DNA of 7,955 nt from Treponema sp. (GTDB lineage Bacteria; Spirochaetota; Spirochaetia; Treponematales; Breznakiellaceae), in contig JAISLX010000072.1 of the NCBI GenBank assembly GCA_031277045.1, positions 1 to 7,955 of the forward strand, in the 5' to 3' direction. Shown here one piece after another: positions 1-6,514 of the stretch (position 1 is the stretch's first letter; every line of letters begins with the position of its first letter). The translations under genes and the position numbers were made by a program. The notes under the pieces were generated by a model. It ran no database searches, was not told the origin of the DNA, and saw nothing but the letters and a program-made list of their open reading frames with translations.

Positions 1-473
1 CCCAGGGTTTCAAAGAAGATGGCCTTGGTATTGGGTTTTATGGCCTTCTCGAAATTGGCAGGGACGCTTCCGTCCACAAAAGTGGTTTCAATCCCCTGAT
101 CCTTAAAGGTATTGGCAAACAGGTTGTAGGTGCCCCCGTAGATCTGGTTATCCGAAACAATGTGATCCCCGGCCCGGGCGATATTCTGGATCGCGTAGGT
201 GGTCGCGGCCGCGCCGGAAGACACGGCCAATGCCCCAACGCCCCCTTCCAGAGCCGCGATTCTCGCCTCAAACACGGCCCAGGTGGGGTTCATGATCCGC
301 GTGTAGATGTTCCCGGTTTCGGCAAGCGCGAAACGATCCGCCGCGGATTTGGATGTGGGAAACACGTAGGAACTCGTCTGATAAATGGGCACCGCTCTGG
401 CATCGGTAGCGGGATCCGGCTTTTCCTGGCCCGCGTGAACCTGGATGGTCTCAAATTTGTAATTCTTCGCCAT
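1..473 (-). CDS. metY: O-acetylhomoserine sulfhydrylase (aminocarboxypropyltransferase), 5' part only
   Basis: I read this gene by translating the minus strand; it is open to the left edge, so only the first 158 residues are present. Seen: start [16 protein letters not shown], then YQTSSYVF (about 31-38), [11 protein letters not shown] (54-64), SSGAAA (85-90, the loop that grips PLP phosphate) and YGGTYNLF (112-119, with the Tyr that stacks on PLP). This order is typical of the Cys/Met-metabolism PLP family, and the opening FETIQVHAG is typical of the O-acetylhomoserine/O-acetylserine sulfhydrylase branch. Known role: cytoplasmic conversion of O-acetylhomoserine plus sulfide (or methanethiol) to homocysteine (or methionine). 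The PLP-binding lysine lies beyond the window. The ATG is fixed by an AAGGAG ribosome site (complement of 480-485), six bases upstream. It could instead be a cystathionine gamma-synthase relative, but the N-terminus argues against this. Confidence 0.92.
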   Translation of the reverse strand, partial: MAKNYKFETIQVHAGQEKPDPATDARAVPIYQTSSYVFPTSKSAADRFALAETGNIYTRIMNPTWAVFEARIAALEGGVGALAVSSGAAATTYAIQNIARAGDHIVSDNQIYGGTYNLFANTFKDQGIETTFVDGSVPANFEKAIKPNTKAIFFETL

Positions 474-479
474 AAAACA

Positions 480-485
480 CTCCTT
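480..485 (-). promoter_or_regulatory. Ribosome binding site of the sulfhydrylase gene
   Basis: The complement reads AAGGAG, six bases before the ATG at 473-471. It is a near-ideal Shine-Dalgarno site and settles the start of the partial gene. Confidence 0.8.
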
Positions 486-523
486 GAAAGTTTTACCGTA
501 TGACTCCCCGTGCGTACTCCACC

Positions 524-557
524 ATGTTATCATCTTCCTCTTGATGATGTTATCATC
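524..557. repeat. Direct and inverted repeat cluster upstream of the sulfhydrylase gene
   Basis: The 11-mer ATGTTATCATC occurs at 524-534 and again at 547-557, 23 bp apart. Between them GATGAT (543-548) is the reverse complement of ATCATC. It can pair either with the left copy (529-534, 8-base loop) or with the right copy (552-557, 3-base loop). The cluster lies about 50-85 bp before the minus-strand start codon, so an operator or a switchable leader hairpin is possible. I cannot match it to a known regulator. Confidence 0.45.
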
Positions 558-564
558 CACCCCC

Positions 565-608
565 GGTCAAGCTAAAAGCTGACCGCCTAAAGGCGGTGGT
601 TTTAAACC
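565..608. mobile_element. IS200/IS605-type element end (solo remnant), overlapping hairpins
   Basis: Two hairpins share bases. The first pairs GGTC-AGCT (565-573, one bulged A at 569) with AGCTGACC (577-584) around an AAA loop. The second pairs ACCGCCT (582-588) with AGGCGGT (591-597). It is followed by the near-palindrome GGTTTTAAACC (598-608). A subterminal CCGCCTAAAGGCGG-like hairpin followed by GGTTTTAAACC resembles the right ends of IS200/IS605 and TnpB-only elements, where the same DNA encodes the 3' end of the omega RNA. No transposase or tnpB reading frame is adjacent, so this would be a solo end, a MITE-like derivative or a chance resemblance. The alternative is an attenuator or terminator on the minus strand. 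The resemblance is from memory, not a search. Confidence 0.4.
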
Positions 609-645
609 TGGCACATGGAAAATAACCCGCGCCGCGCTCTTCAAC

Positions 646-661
646 CGGCTGCCCGCAGCCG
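646..661 (-). terminator. Possible terminator hairpin of the pseudouridine synthase gene
   Basis: A perfect 7-bp GC-rich stem (CGGCTGC 646-652 with GCAGCCG 655-661, or 6 bp with a 4-base loop) lies about 30 bp past the minus-strand stop codon at 692-690. No U-tract follows on that strand, so intrinsic termination would be weak; it may only stabilise the RNA 3' end. Confidence 0.25.
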
Positions 662-689
662 CCTGGCCCGGTATGCCCCTTTCCGGTTT

Positions 690-1544
690 TTACGGCAAGC
701 CCGCCAAATTCTTCCCGGCGCCCCGTTTTTCCATCTGGTTGATAAGAGCCGCCATGTCGCGGCTTAGGGGGGCTTTTAATTTGAAAAGGCCGTTTCCGCC
801 CTGATCGCCGTCGTCCTGTCCACCGCCGGTTTGTTTACCATCGGGTTGTCCGGCGCGGGCGGGTCCGCCGGGTTCCGGGTTATAGGGCAGGGCAAGTTCC
901 GCCGCGTGGAGTCCCAGCCGGTTCAGCAGGGGCCGTTCCGTAAAGGGGTCTCCCCGGCGGTCCGGTTTGAAAGACGACAGGAACACCGGCTTGCCGCTGC
1001 CGTACAGGGAATCGCAGACTACCGGGTGTCCCAGGGCGGCCAGGTGTACGCGGATCTGGTGGGTCCTCCCGGTTTTCGGCATGGCCTCTACCACGGAATA
1101 GTTTCCCACTCCGCCCAGAAACCGGAAACAGGTTAGGGATTCTTTCCCGCGGTACTTGTCGATTATTGTCTGATGTTTTTTGTTTCCGTCGGGAACCAGG
1201 GGCAGGTCGCAGTTTGTTTCTTTCCAAAGGGGCCGGCCGTAAACTACCGCCAGATAACGCTTTTCCACCCGCCGCCGCTCAAAGGCCAGGGAAAGGGAAC
1301 GGTGGGTTTCCTCGTCCCTGGCAAAGAACACCAGTCCCGATGTATCCCGGTCAATACGGTGTACTGTCCACAGCCGGAACTGTTCCGTCTGAGCCGGTTC
1401 CGTGAGGGCGGCGGCGAGGATCTGGTCAAGACGTTCCCCGGCGGGATCCCAGCGATCCGCCGTTACCGCGATGCCGGGACTCTTATTCACCGCGACAACA
1501 CGGGCGTCGCGGTAAATAACGGTAAAAGGGGAATTTTTTTTCAT
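690..1544 (-). CDS. RluA-family RNA pseudouridine synthase
   Basis: The 284-residue protein isomerises uridine to pseudouridine in rRNA or tRNA; which site cannot be read from sequence. Seen: the catalytic motif HRIDRDTSG (62-70) with D65 as the expected nucleophilic Asp, then RRVEKRYLAVVYG (91-103), KTGRTHQIRVHLAALGHPV (157-175) and DSLYGSG (178-184). These are the RluA-family motifs in the right order. There is no N-terminal S4 domain, as in short RluA/RluC-like paralogues. Odd feature: a Gly/Asp/Gln-rich low-complexity stretch (about 222-252) sits between LHAAELALPY and FKLKAPLSRDM, where relatives usually have a short loop. The start is ATG with an AGGA site (complement of 1549-1552), and the gene is divergent from the ABC operon. 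It appears to be monocistronic. The family is sure; RNA target and gene symbol are not assigned. Confidence 0.95.
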   Translation of the reverse strand: MKKNSPFTVIYRDARVVAVNKSPGIAVTADRWDPAGERLDQILAAALTEPAQTEQFRLWTVHRIDRDTSGLVFFARDEETHRSLSLAFERRRVEKRYLAVVYGRPLWKETNCDLPLVPDGNKKHQTIIDKYRGKESLTCFRFLGGVGNYSVVEAMPKTGRTHQIRVHLAALGHPVVCDSLYGSGKPVFLSSFKPDRRGDPFTERPLLNRLGLHAAELALPYNPEPGGPARAGQPDGKQTGGGQDDGDQGGNGLFKLKAPLSRDMAALINQMEKRGAGKNLAGLP

Positions 1545-1555
1545 ACGTTCCTGTT

Positions 1556-1584
1556 ATTATGGGCCAGGGAGGATAGTATGACAA
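1556..1584 (-). promoter_or_regulatory. Candidate sigma-70 promoter for the pseudouridine synthase gene
   Basis: On the minus strand TTGTCA (complement of 1579-1584) is followed after exactly 17 bp by CATAAT (complement of 1556-1561). Each matches consensus in five of six bases. The caveat is that predicted initiation would fall near 1549, almost on the AGGA ribosome site, which leaves a very short leader. The true start of transcription may therefore be elsewhere. Confidence 0.4.
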
Positions 1585-1595
1585 GTTCGGACGTT

Positions 1596-1606
1596 CTTTG
1601 ACAAAG
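1596..1606. promoter_or_regulatory. Short palindrome over the -35 box of the ABC operon
   Basis: CTTTGACAAAG is a perfect 5+1+5 palindrome containing the plus-strand -35 hexamer. A second TGACAA lies 20 bp upstream (1579-1584). It could be an operator, but an 11-mer of this kind may also be chance. Confidence 0.2.
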
Positions 1607-1626
1607 CGGGGAATTTTTAGTATGGT
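1598..1626 (+). promoter_or_regulatory. Sigma-70-type promoter of the ABC/Gld-like operon
   Basis: A perfect -35 hexamer TTGACA (1598-1603) is followed by a 17-bp spacer and TATGGT (1621-1626, four of six matches to consensus). Initiation would be near 1633, about 13 bases before the ATG at 1646 and just before the AGGAG site. It reads into the four-gene operon and rules against the upstream in-frame TTG at 1598 as a start codon. Confidence 0.6.
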
Positions 1627-1635
1627 GGGTGTTTC

Positions 1636-1640
1636 AGGAG
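1636..1640 (+). promoter_or_regulatory. Ribosome binding site fixing the ATPase start
   Basis: AGGAG lies five bases before the ATG at 1646. None of the longer in-frame starts (TTG 1598, ATG 1622) has a comparable site. Confidence 0.75.
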
Positions 1641-1645
1641 CGTAT

Positions 1646-2758
1646 ATGGTAAGTGTACAGAATGTAACGAAGGTTTACGGTTCCCGGCGGGTAGTGGATA
1701 ACATCAGTTTTACGCTGGGGGACAGGGGAGTGCTTGGCTTTCTTGGCCCCAACGGCGCGGGAAAATCCACCACAATGAACATTATCGCCGGGTATACGTC
1801 TTCTTCCGCCGGATCTGTTACCGTAAACGGCAGCGAGATTCTTGAAGACCCCATCGGGGCCAAGCGGAATGTGGGTTACCTTCCTGAACGGCCGCCCCTG
1901 TACCCGGATATGACCGTTACGGCCTATCTCTCCTTCATGTTCGACCTTAAAAAGATCAGTCTGCCCAAAAAGGCCCATGTCGCCGAAATTTGCGAGGCCG
2001 TGGGCATTGCCCCGGTACAAAAGCGGATTATTAAAAACCTGTCCAAAGGTTATCAGCAGCGGGTGGGTTTGGCCCAGGCCATGCTGGGGAATCCGGGGCT
2101 TCTTATCATGGACGAGCCTACGGTGGGTCTTGATCCGGTACAGATTCTTGAGATTCGCGGTCTTATCCGCGAAACCGGGAAAAAATCCGCGGTGATCTTT
2201 TCTTCCCATATTTTGCAGGAAGTCCAGGCGGTCTGCGACCGGGTTATCGTGATTAACAACGGGGTTCTTATCGCCAACGATACGCTGGAAAACCTTTCCC
2301 GGTTTGGGGATAACCGGTTGTTCCTCTCCGTGGAGGGACCGGGAGAAGATCTGCTTCCGGCCTTTCGCGCCCTGCCGGGGGTTACTTCCGTCAGGCTGCT
2401 GGACCATTCACAAGAACTGGGGGCCTGCGATTTTGAACTGGAAAGCGAAACCGGCAGGGACCCTCGGCGCGATCTTTTCAGGCTGCTGGCGGCAAAGGAC
2501 CGGCCCATCCTTGCCCTGCGCGGAAGCGGGATTTCCCTGGAAGACGCCTTTGTCCGCCTTACCGCCGGGGATCAGGCGGCTCTTGCCGCCATTGCATCCC
2601 GTTCCGGCGCGCCGGACGAGTTTGGGATTCCGGCGCCCGCCGAAGCTGCGCTCACGAACGGCCCTGACGCTCCGGCGTCCCCGGCCGGGGAAGGCGCGGA
2701 CGGGAAAACGGCCGCCGAAAACAATGGCCGGACCGACAACGAAGGAGAAGCGCAATGA
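1646..2758 (+). CDS. ABC transporter ATP-binding protein, GldA-like
   Basis: This 370-residue cytoplasmic ATPase powers the membrane complex encoded downstream. Seen: A-loop Tyr (Y11), Walker A GPNGAGKST (34-42), the YLPE segment (78-81) that stands at the Q-loop in GldA-type ATPases, signature LSKGYQQR (132-139), Walker B LLIMDEP (152-158), D-loop GLDP (161-164) and switch His H188. All catalytic elements are intact. After the nucleotide-binding domain comes a regulatory-type domain (about 222-308). An Ala/Pro/Gly/Asn-rich, probably disordered tail (about 320-370) follows; it is unusual for the family, whose members I expect to be near 310-320 residues. I chose the ATG at 1646 because it has an AGGAG site and the promoter lies over the longer start. 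Its stop overlaps the next start as ATGA, indicating translational coupling. The substrate is unknown. Confidence 0.93.
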   Translation: MVSVQNVTKVYGSRRVVDNISFTLGDRGVLGFLGPNGAGKSTTMNIIAGYTSSSAGSVTVNGSEILEDPIGAKRNVGYLPERPPLYPDMTVTAYLSFMFDLKKISLPKKAHVAEICEAVGIAPVQKRIIKNLSKGYQQRVGLAQAMLGNPGLLIMDEPTVGLDPVQILEIRGLIRETGKKSAVIFSSHILQEVQAVCDRVIVINNGVLIANDTLENLSRFGDNRLFLSVEGPGEDLLPAFRALPGVTSVRLLDHSQELGACDFELESETGRDPRRDLFRLLAAKDRPILALRGSGISLEDAFVRLTAGDQAALAAIASRSGAPDEFGIPAPAEAALTNGPDAPASPAGEGADGKTAAENNGRTDNEGEAQ

Positions 2759-3459
2759 TAGCCATACTTAAACGGGAACTGGGGGCCTATTTTAGCTGTC
2801 CCATCGGTTATGTTTACCTGGGGGTTTTCTACCTCCTTACCGGCTATTTTTTCTTTGCCGGGGTTCTTTTCGCGCAGAGCAGTGTTATGACCCCCGTGTT
2901 TCAGGTGATGATCAACATCGTCATGTTTCTCACCCCTGTTCTGACTATGCGCTTAATGACGGAGGATCTGCGGCACCGGACCGATCAGGCCCTGCTCACC
3001 GCCCCGGTAAGCCTGGGGGCCATAGTCGGGGGCAAGTTTCTGGCCGCCGCCGTGGTGTACGCCGCCGGCGTATCCATGAGCATGGTGGATTCTGTCGTGG
3101 TGGAAATCCTTGCCCAGGTAAACTGGGCGATGGTGTGGGGGAGCTACATCGGCATCCTGCTGCTGGGTTTCGCCTTTATCGCCATAGGGCAGTTTATCTC
3201 GGCCCTTACGGAAAACCAGGCTATCGCCGCCATCGGCTGTTTTGTCGTGGTCCTCGCCGTTTTCCTGATGGACGCCCTTATCGACATTGTTCCCAACGCG
3301 GTACTCCGGACGATACTTCAGGGTATTTCTTTTATGCGGCGTTATACCCCCATTACCAACGGTATTTTGGGCGCCGCCAACCTGGTGTTTTTTATCAGCG
3401 TCTGCGGAATTTTCCTTTTCCTGACTACCAGGGTGCTGGAAAAAAGAAGGTGGAGTTAA
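2755..3459 (+). CDS. ABC-2 type permease, GldF-like
   Basis: This 234-residue integral membrane subunit should dimerise and pair with the upstream ATPase. Seen: a short cytoplasmic start MIAILKRELGAYF, then six probable membrane helices at about 19-40, 48-66, 88-112, 128-151, 155-177 and 203-225. Between helices 2 and 3 is the cytoplasmic EDLRHRTDQALLTAPVS (70-86), the form of the conserved 'E-R-xx-T-(x)3-LLTxPVS' segment of ABC-2/GldF permeases that probably contacts the ATPase. The N-terminal YFSCPIGYVYLGVF (12-25) is also GldF-like. The ATG overlaps the ATPase stop by 4 bp and has a GAAGGAG site at 2741-2747. Length is normal for GldF. What it moves, or whether it transports anything, cannot be told. 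Confidence 0.9.
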   Translation: MIAILKRELGAYFSCPIGYVYLGVFYLLTGYFFFAGVLFAQSSVMTPVFQVMINIVMFLTPVLTMRLMTEDLRHRTDQALLTAPVSLGAIVGGKFLAAAVVYAAGVSMSMVDSVVVEILAQVNWAMVWGSYIGILLLGFAFIAIGQFISALTENQAIAAIGCFVVVLAVFLMDALIDIVPNAVLRTILQGISFMRRYTPITNGILGAANLVFFISVCGIFLFLTTRVLEKRRWS

Positions 3460-3462
3460 ACC

Positions 3463-5019
3463 ATGGCGTTAAAGTTCTTCTCTAAATTAAACAAACCGGA
3501 ACCAGGCGGGAACGGGTCCGGCACATCCGGGCGGAAATTTTCTCCGGGTTCCCTGTTCGGGAAACGAAACCTCCGCTACGGTTTTGTGTCGGTTTGTATT
3601 ACGGTGGTGGTAATCGCCGTCATCGTGCTTTTCAACGTGGTCCTTACGTCCCTTTTTAAAAAGTATCCGCTGGATATTGACCTTACCGCGGATCAGATCT
3701 TCGAGATCTCGGACGAAACAAAAAATTATCTGGCGGGCCTTGATACGGATGTGAATATCTACGTCCTCAATACCGAGTCCGGCTTTGTCGCCGTCAGTCC
3801 CGCGGAGTACTTTGTCCAGGCCAACGAGGTGATCCGCCGCTACGCCCAGTATTCATCGCGGGTCCGCCTTGAATACATCGACACAATCCGTAACCCCAAC
3901 TTTGTTTCCCAGTACCCCGATCTGGACCTTGTTATGAACGATATTCTGATCGTCTCCGGCAACAAGTCCCGGAAGGTCAGTCCCCAGGACCTGTTTAACA
4001 TCCGCAGTTCCTACTACGGCAGTTATGTGTCCTCCTCCAAAGCGGAACAGGCCATGACCAGCGCCCTGCTGGGCGTTACCAGCGCCAAAACTTCGCTGGC
4101 GGCGCTTATCGGCGGACACGGGGAGGATGATATAAGTTCCCTGACGGAGCTTCTGCGGATGAATTCCTGGGAACAGATCAGCCTTAATACGCTGACGGAG
4201 GATATTCCCCCGGATGTGAATTTGCTGATCCTGCCCGCGCCGCAGCGGGACCTTGCCCCGGAAGAGTTAAGCAAAATAGACGCCTTTCTGGAGAGCGGAG
4301 ATAAGCGGGTTTTCCTGTACCTGGGTTCCAATACCCAGCCGGGCCAGACGGCCGGTCAGGCGGGGCTTACCAACCTGGACGCGTTTCTGGCCGAATGGGG
4401 CATCGCGGTGGATCCGGGGATCGTGTTCGAGACAAACAACTCCCGAATCGTAGGGAATTCCCCATTTATGGCCTTCGCCGATTTTGTGGAAGGCGATTAT
4501 TCAAAATCCGTTATGGAAAAGGAACTCTACCCGGTGCTTCCCCAGTCCCGGCCCCTGCGGGTTTTATTTGAGGCCCAGCGTTACCGGCGTACCAGCGTCC
4601 TTATCCAGGCTTCCGCCGGTTCCGGTATCGTTCCGCCGGACGCGCCGCAGGACTGGTCTCCCGGTCCCCAGGACATGAAGCCCGGCGTCCCACTTATGAC
4701 CCTGACTACCTCTGTCCGGAACAATGCGGAGGGGGACTTGATCAGCAGTCATCTAGTGGTCTGCGGTTCCGTGCTGGCCCTGAATCAGTACTTTTTGGGG
4801 AACGCCAATTTTGGGAATTCCGCGTTTTTTCTGGACCTCCTGGGGAACCTGTCGGGCCGGGAAGATCAAATCTACGTTCAGGACAAGACTCTGGGCTTTT
4901 CCAGTATGACTGTTACCGGGGGCCAGCTTATTGTTCTGGGCATTATCTTCATTGTCCTGATCCCCCTGGCGGTGCTGGTATCGGGGATCGTGGTCTGGCT
5001 GCGCCGCCGCCACAGGTAG
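3463..5019 (+). CDS. GldG-like ABC auxiliary protein, membrane-anchored
   Basis: This 518-residue protein belongs to the GldG / ABC-transporter auxiliary (ABC_transp_aux) family. Seen: a Gly/Ser-rich cytoplasmic N-terminus (about 1-38), a strong membrane helix (about 41-64), a large extracytoplasmic region, a second helix near the C-terminus (about 487-513) and a basic tail WLRRRHR. The region after the first helix, DLTADQIFEISDETKNYLAGLD (73-94), is the family's usual opening (D-L-T-x-x-x-x-F-x-I-S-D-E-T). GGHGEDD (217-223) and LLILPAPQRDLAPEELSKIDAFLESG (254-279) match its Rossmann-like domain. Two helices with a large outside domain suggest a structural partner of the permease. The start follows the permease stop by 3 bp, with GGTGGAG at 3449-3455. 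Function in organisms that do not glide is unknown. Confidence 0.9.
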   Translation: MALKFFSKLNKPEPGGNGSGTSGRKFSPGSLFGKRNLRYGFVSVCITVVVIAVIVLFNVVLTSLFKKYPLDIDLTADQIFEISDETKNYLAGLDTDVNIYVLNTESGFVAVSPAEYFVQANEVIRRYAQYSSRVRLEYIDTIRNPNFVSQYPDLDLVMNDILIVSGNKSRKVSPQDLFNIRSSYYGSYVSSSKAEQAMTSALLGVTSAKTSLAALIGGHGEDDISSLTELLRMNSWEQISLNTLTEDIPPDVNLLILPAPQRDLAPEELSKIDAFLESGDKRVFLYLGSNTQPGQTAGQAGLTNLDAFLAEWGIAVDPGIVFETNNSRIVGNSPFMAFADFVEGDYSKSVMEKELYPVLPQSRPLRVLFEAQRYRRTSVLIQASAGSGIVPPDAPQDWSPGPQDMKPGVPLMTLTTSVRNNAEGDLISSHLVVCGSVLALNQYFLGNANFGNSAFFLDLLGNLSGREDQIYVQDKTLGFSSMTVTGGQLIVLGIIFIVLIPLAVLVSGIVVWLRRRHR

Positions 5020-5031
5020 GAAGGCCGCGTT

Positions 5032-6462
5032 ATGCTGAAAAAGCTTGTATTCATCGCCGGCATGGTGATCCTGCTGACCGTCCTGAGTATTGTCCTCATT
5101 TTTCTAAAGCGGGAAACCCCGGCGGAAGACGCCGCGGATCTGCCCCCGCTTGAGTACCTTATCAATTACCGGGGTGATGAATTTGCCGGTCTTGCCTCCG
5201 TTACGGTACATAACGGCACGGGGGATTTTTCGATTCTCCCCGGGGATCCCCCCTCTGTCCCCGGCTGGGAGTCCCTTATTACCAGTACCTACCCCCTAAC
5301 CCGGATACTGGATGTCTGTACAGGCCTTGTATCCCAAAGCCTGGTGGCGGAGGACGCGGCGGATCTGTCAATCTACGGCCTTGAGCCGGGCCGGGCGCGG
5401 GTGGAGATTACAACCAACCGGGGGGACGCAAGCACCCTGTACGTTGGCAACGAGACGCCGGACAAAAACAGCGTCTATGCCCGCCTGGAGGGGAGTTCGC
5501 AGGTACACCAGGTGGGGAAGTGGGAGACCGACAATCTTCTGCTGGGGCTTTTTGACTTTGTGGACAAAGAGGTAAGCCCCCAACTGCCGGATAACGGTTC
5601 AGGCGGTTTTGATTTTTCGGAAATTTCCCTGGGCGGTACGGCGCGGCCGGACGGCGTTATCCGGGTTGTTCCCGCGGGCCCGGAAGACGCCTCCACAAAA
5701 AGCCGTATCTCCAGCCCGTACCGGATCATCAGCCCCGTGGAGGAGTCCCTGAACCTGGATAAGGGCCTTCCTATCCTTCAGGCTATCTCGAATATCCAGG
5801 CCGACGCGGTAATAGCCCGTGTTTCCGGGCCCGGGGACCTGGCGCCCTACGGTCTGGATACACCCTATTCCACCGCCGCCATCAGCGGCACTTTGGGGCA
5901 GGGCCTGGGGGGGTTTGTCCTGCGGGCGTCCAGGGCCGGCGCCGACGGCAATGTGTACATTTACCGGGAAGGCTCCGAACTGGTTTACCAGGTAGCCGCC
6001 TCCAAGCTCACCTGGCTTACCGCAAGCTGGTGGGATTTGATGGACAAAATGATCATTCTGCCTTTTATTGACGAGGTCGCGCGGATAGAGGTAAACGGTT
6101 CGCGGCGGCAGGCGGTTTTTGATCTCAGCGGGAAAGAGGATGAGCTAAAAGTAGAAACCGCCGGCGCCGCGCTGAACACCGGTGATTTCCGGAAATACTA
6201 CCAGACGCTCCTTAGCGCTATCTACGATGAGTACGCCGAAGAGAAAATCCCCCCCGGAGCCGCGCCGGTTCTGGAGATTGTGTATCATTACCGGAGCGGG
6301 CAGACATCCGACCGGGTTTCATTTTACCCCGCCGGTTCCCGCCGGGTTCTTAGCAGTTTGAACGGCCGCCGGCCCTTTTACACCTACGAAGCCTACGTTG
6401 AATGGGTTGTTAACGGCCTGGACTCGATTCTACAGGGAAAAAAGGTACAATCGTACCTGTAA
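5032..6462 (+). CDS. DUF4340 domain protein, membrane-anchored
   Basis: This 476-residue protein has one N-terminal membrane helix or uncleaved signal (about 4-25, with MLKK basic start) and a large extracytoplasmic remainder. No lipobox Cys is visible. I assign DUF4340 from the repeated pattern 'D-L-(S/A)-x-Y-G-L-(E/D)': DLSIYGLEP (111-119) and DLAPYGLDT (269-277). Each is followed by a strand-rich stretch ending in 'VYARLEGSSQVHQV' or 'VYIYREGSELVYQV', so the domain appears at least twice in tandem. A third partial unit may begin at DEVARIEVNG (347-356). It is the last gene of the operon, 12 bp after the GldG-like gene, with AGGAAGG at 5018-5024. DUF4340 genes commonly sit next to GldG-type genes, so a joint envelope complex is likely. 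The molecular role is unknown. Confidence 0.85.
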   Translation: MLKKLVFIAGMVILLTVLSIVLIFLKRETPAEDAADLPPLEYLINYRGDEFAGLASVTVHNGTGDFSILPGDPPSVPGWESLITSTYPLTRILDVCTGLVSQSLVAEDAADLSIYGLEPGRARVEITTNRGDASTLYVGNETPDKNSVYARLEGSSQVHQVGKWETDNLLLGLFDFVDKEVSPQLPDNGSGGFDFSEISLGGTARPDGVIRVVPAGPEDASTKSRISSPYRIISPVEESLNLDKGLPILQAISNIQADAVIARVSGPGDLAPYGLDTPYSTAAISGTLGQGLGGFVLRASRAGADGNVYIYREGSELVYQVAASKLTWLTASWWDLMDKMIILPFIDEVARIEVNGSRRQAVFDLSGKEDELKVETAGAALNTGDFRKYYQTLLSAIYDEYAEEKIPPGAAPVLEIVYHYRSGQTSDRVSFYPAGSRRVLSSLNGRRPFYTYEAYVEWVVNGLDSILQGKKVQSYL

Positions 6463-6464
6463 TA

Positions 6465-6498
6465 GAGTTGTCCGGAAACTTCAGTTTCCAAACAGCTC
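6465..6498. repeat. Long imperfect hairpin after the ABC operon
   Basis: The inner stem GGAAAC (6474-6479) pairs with GTTTCC (6484-6489) around TTCA. After a 2x2 internal loop, an outer stem GAGTTGT (6465-6471) pairs with ACAGCTC (6492-6498) with one G-T pair. It begins two bases after the DUF4340 stop. There is no T-run, so it is a poor intrinsic terminator. It may protect the operon mRNA 3' end or be one copy of a dispersed genomic repeat. Confidence 0.5.
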
Positions 6499-6514
6499 TG
6501 CTGAAAACGGCGAA

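Noticed and set aside
524..557. CRISPR-like repeat
   Set aside because: There are only two 11-bp copies with a 12-base gap; no array and no cas genes.
545..570. Promoter for the sulfhydrylase gene using TTGACC (complement of 565-570)
   Set aside because: No acceptable -10 hexamer lies 16-18 bp downstream on the minus strand.
1598..1645. Longer N-terminus of the ATPase starting at TTG 1598
   Set aside because: The TTG is part of the TTGACA -35 box, the extra 16 residues do not look like family sequence, and ATG 1646 has an AGGAG site at the right distance.
1634..2407. 257-residue open frame on the minus strand
   Set aside because: It lies antisense within the ATPase gene, has no recognisable motif and no ribosome site; it is a by-product of GC-rich codon use.
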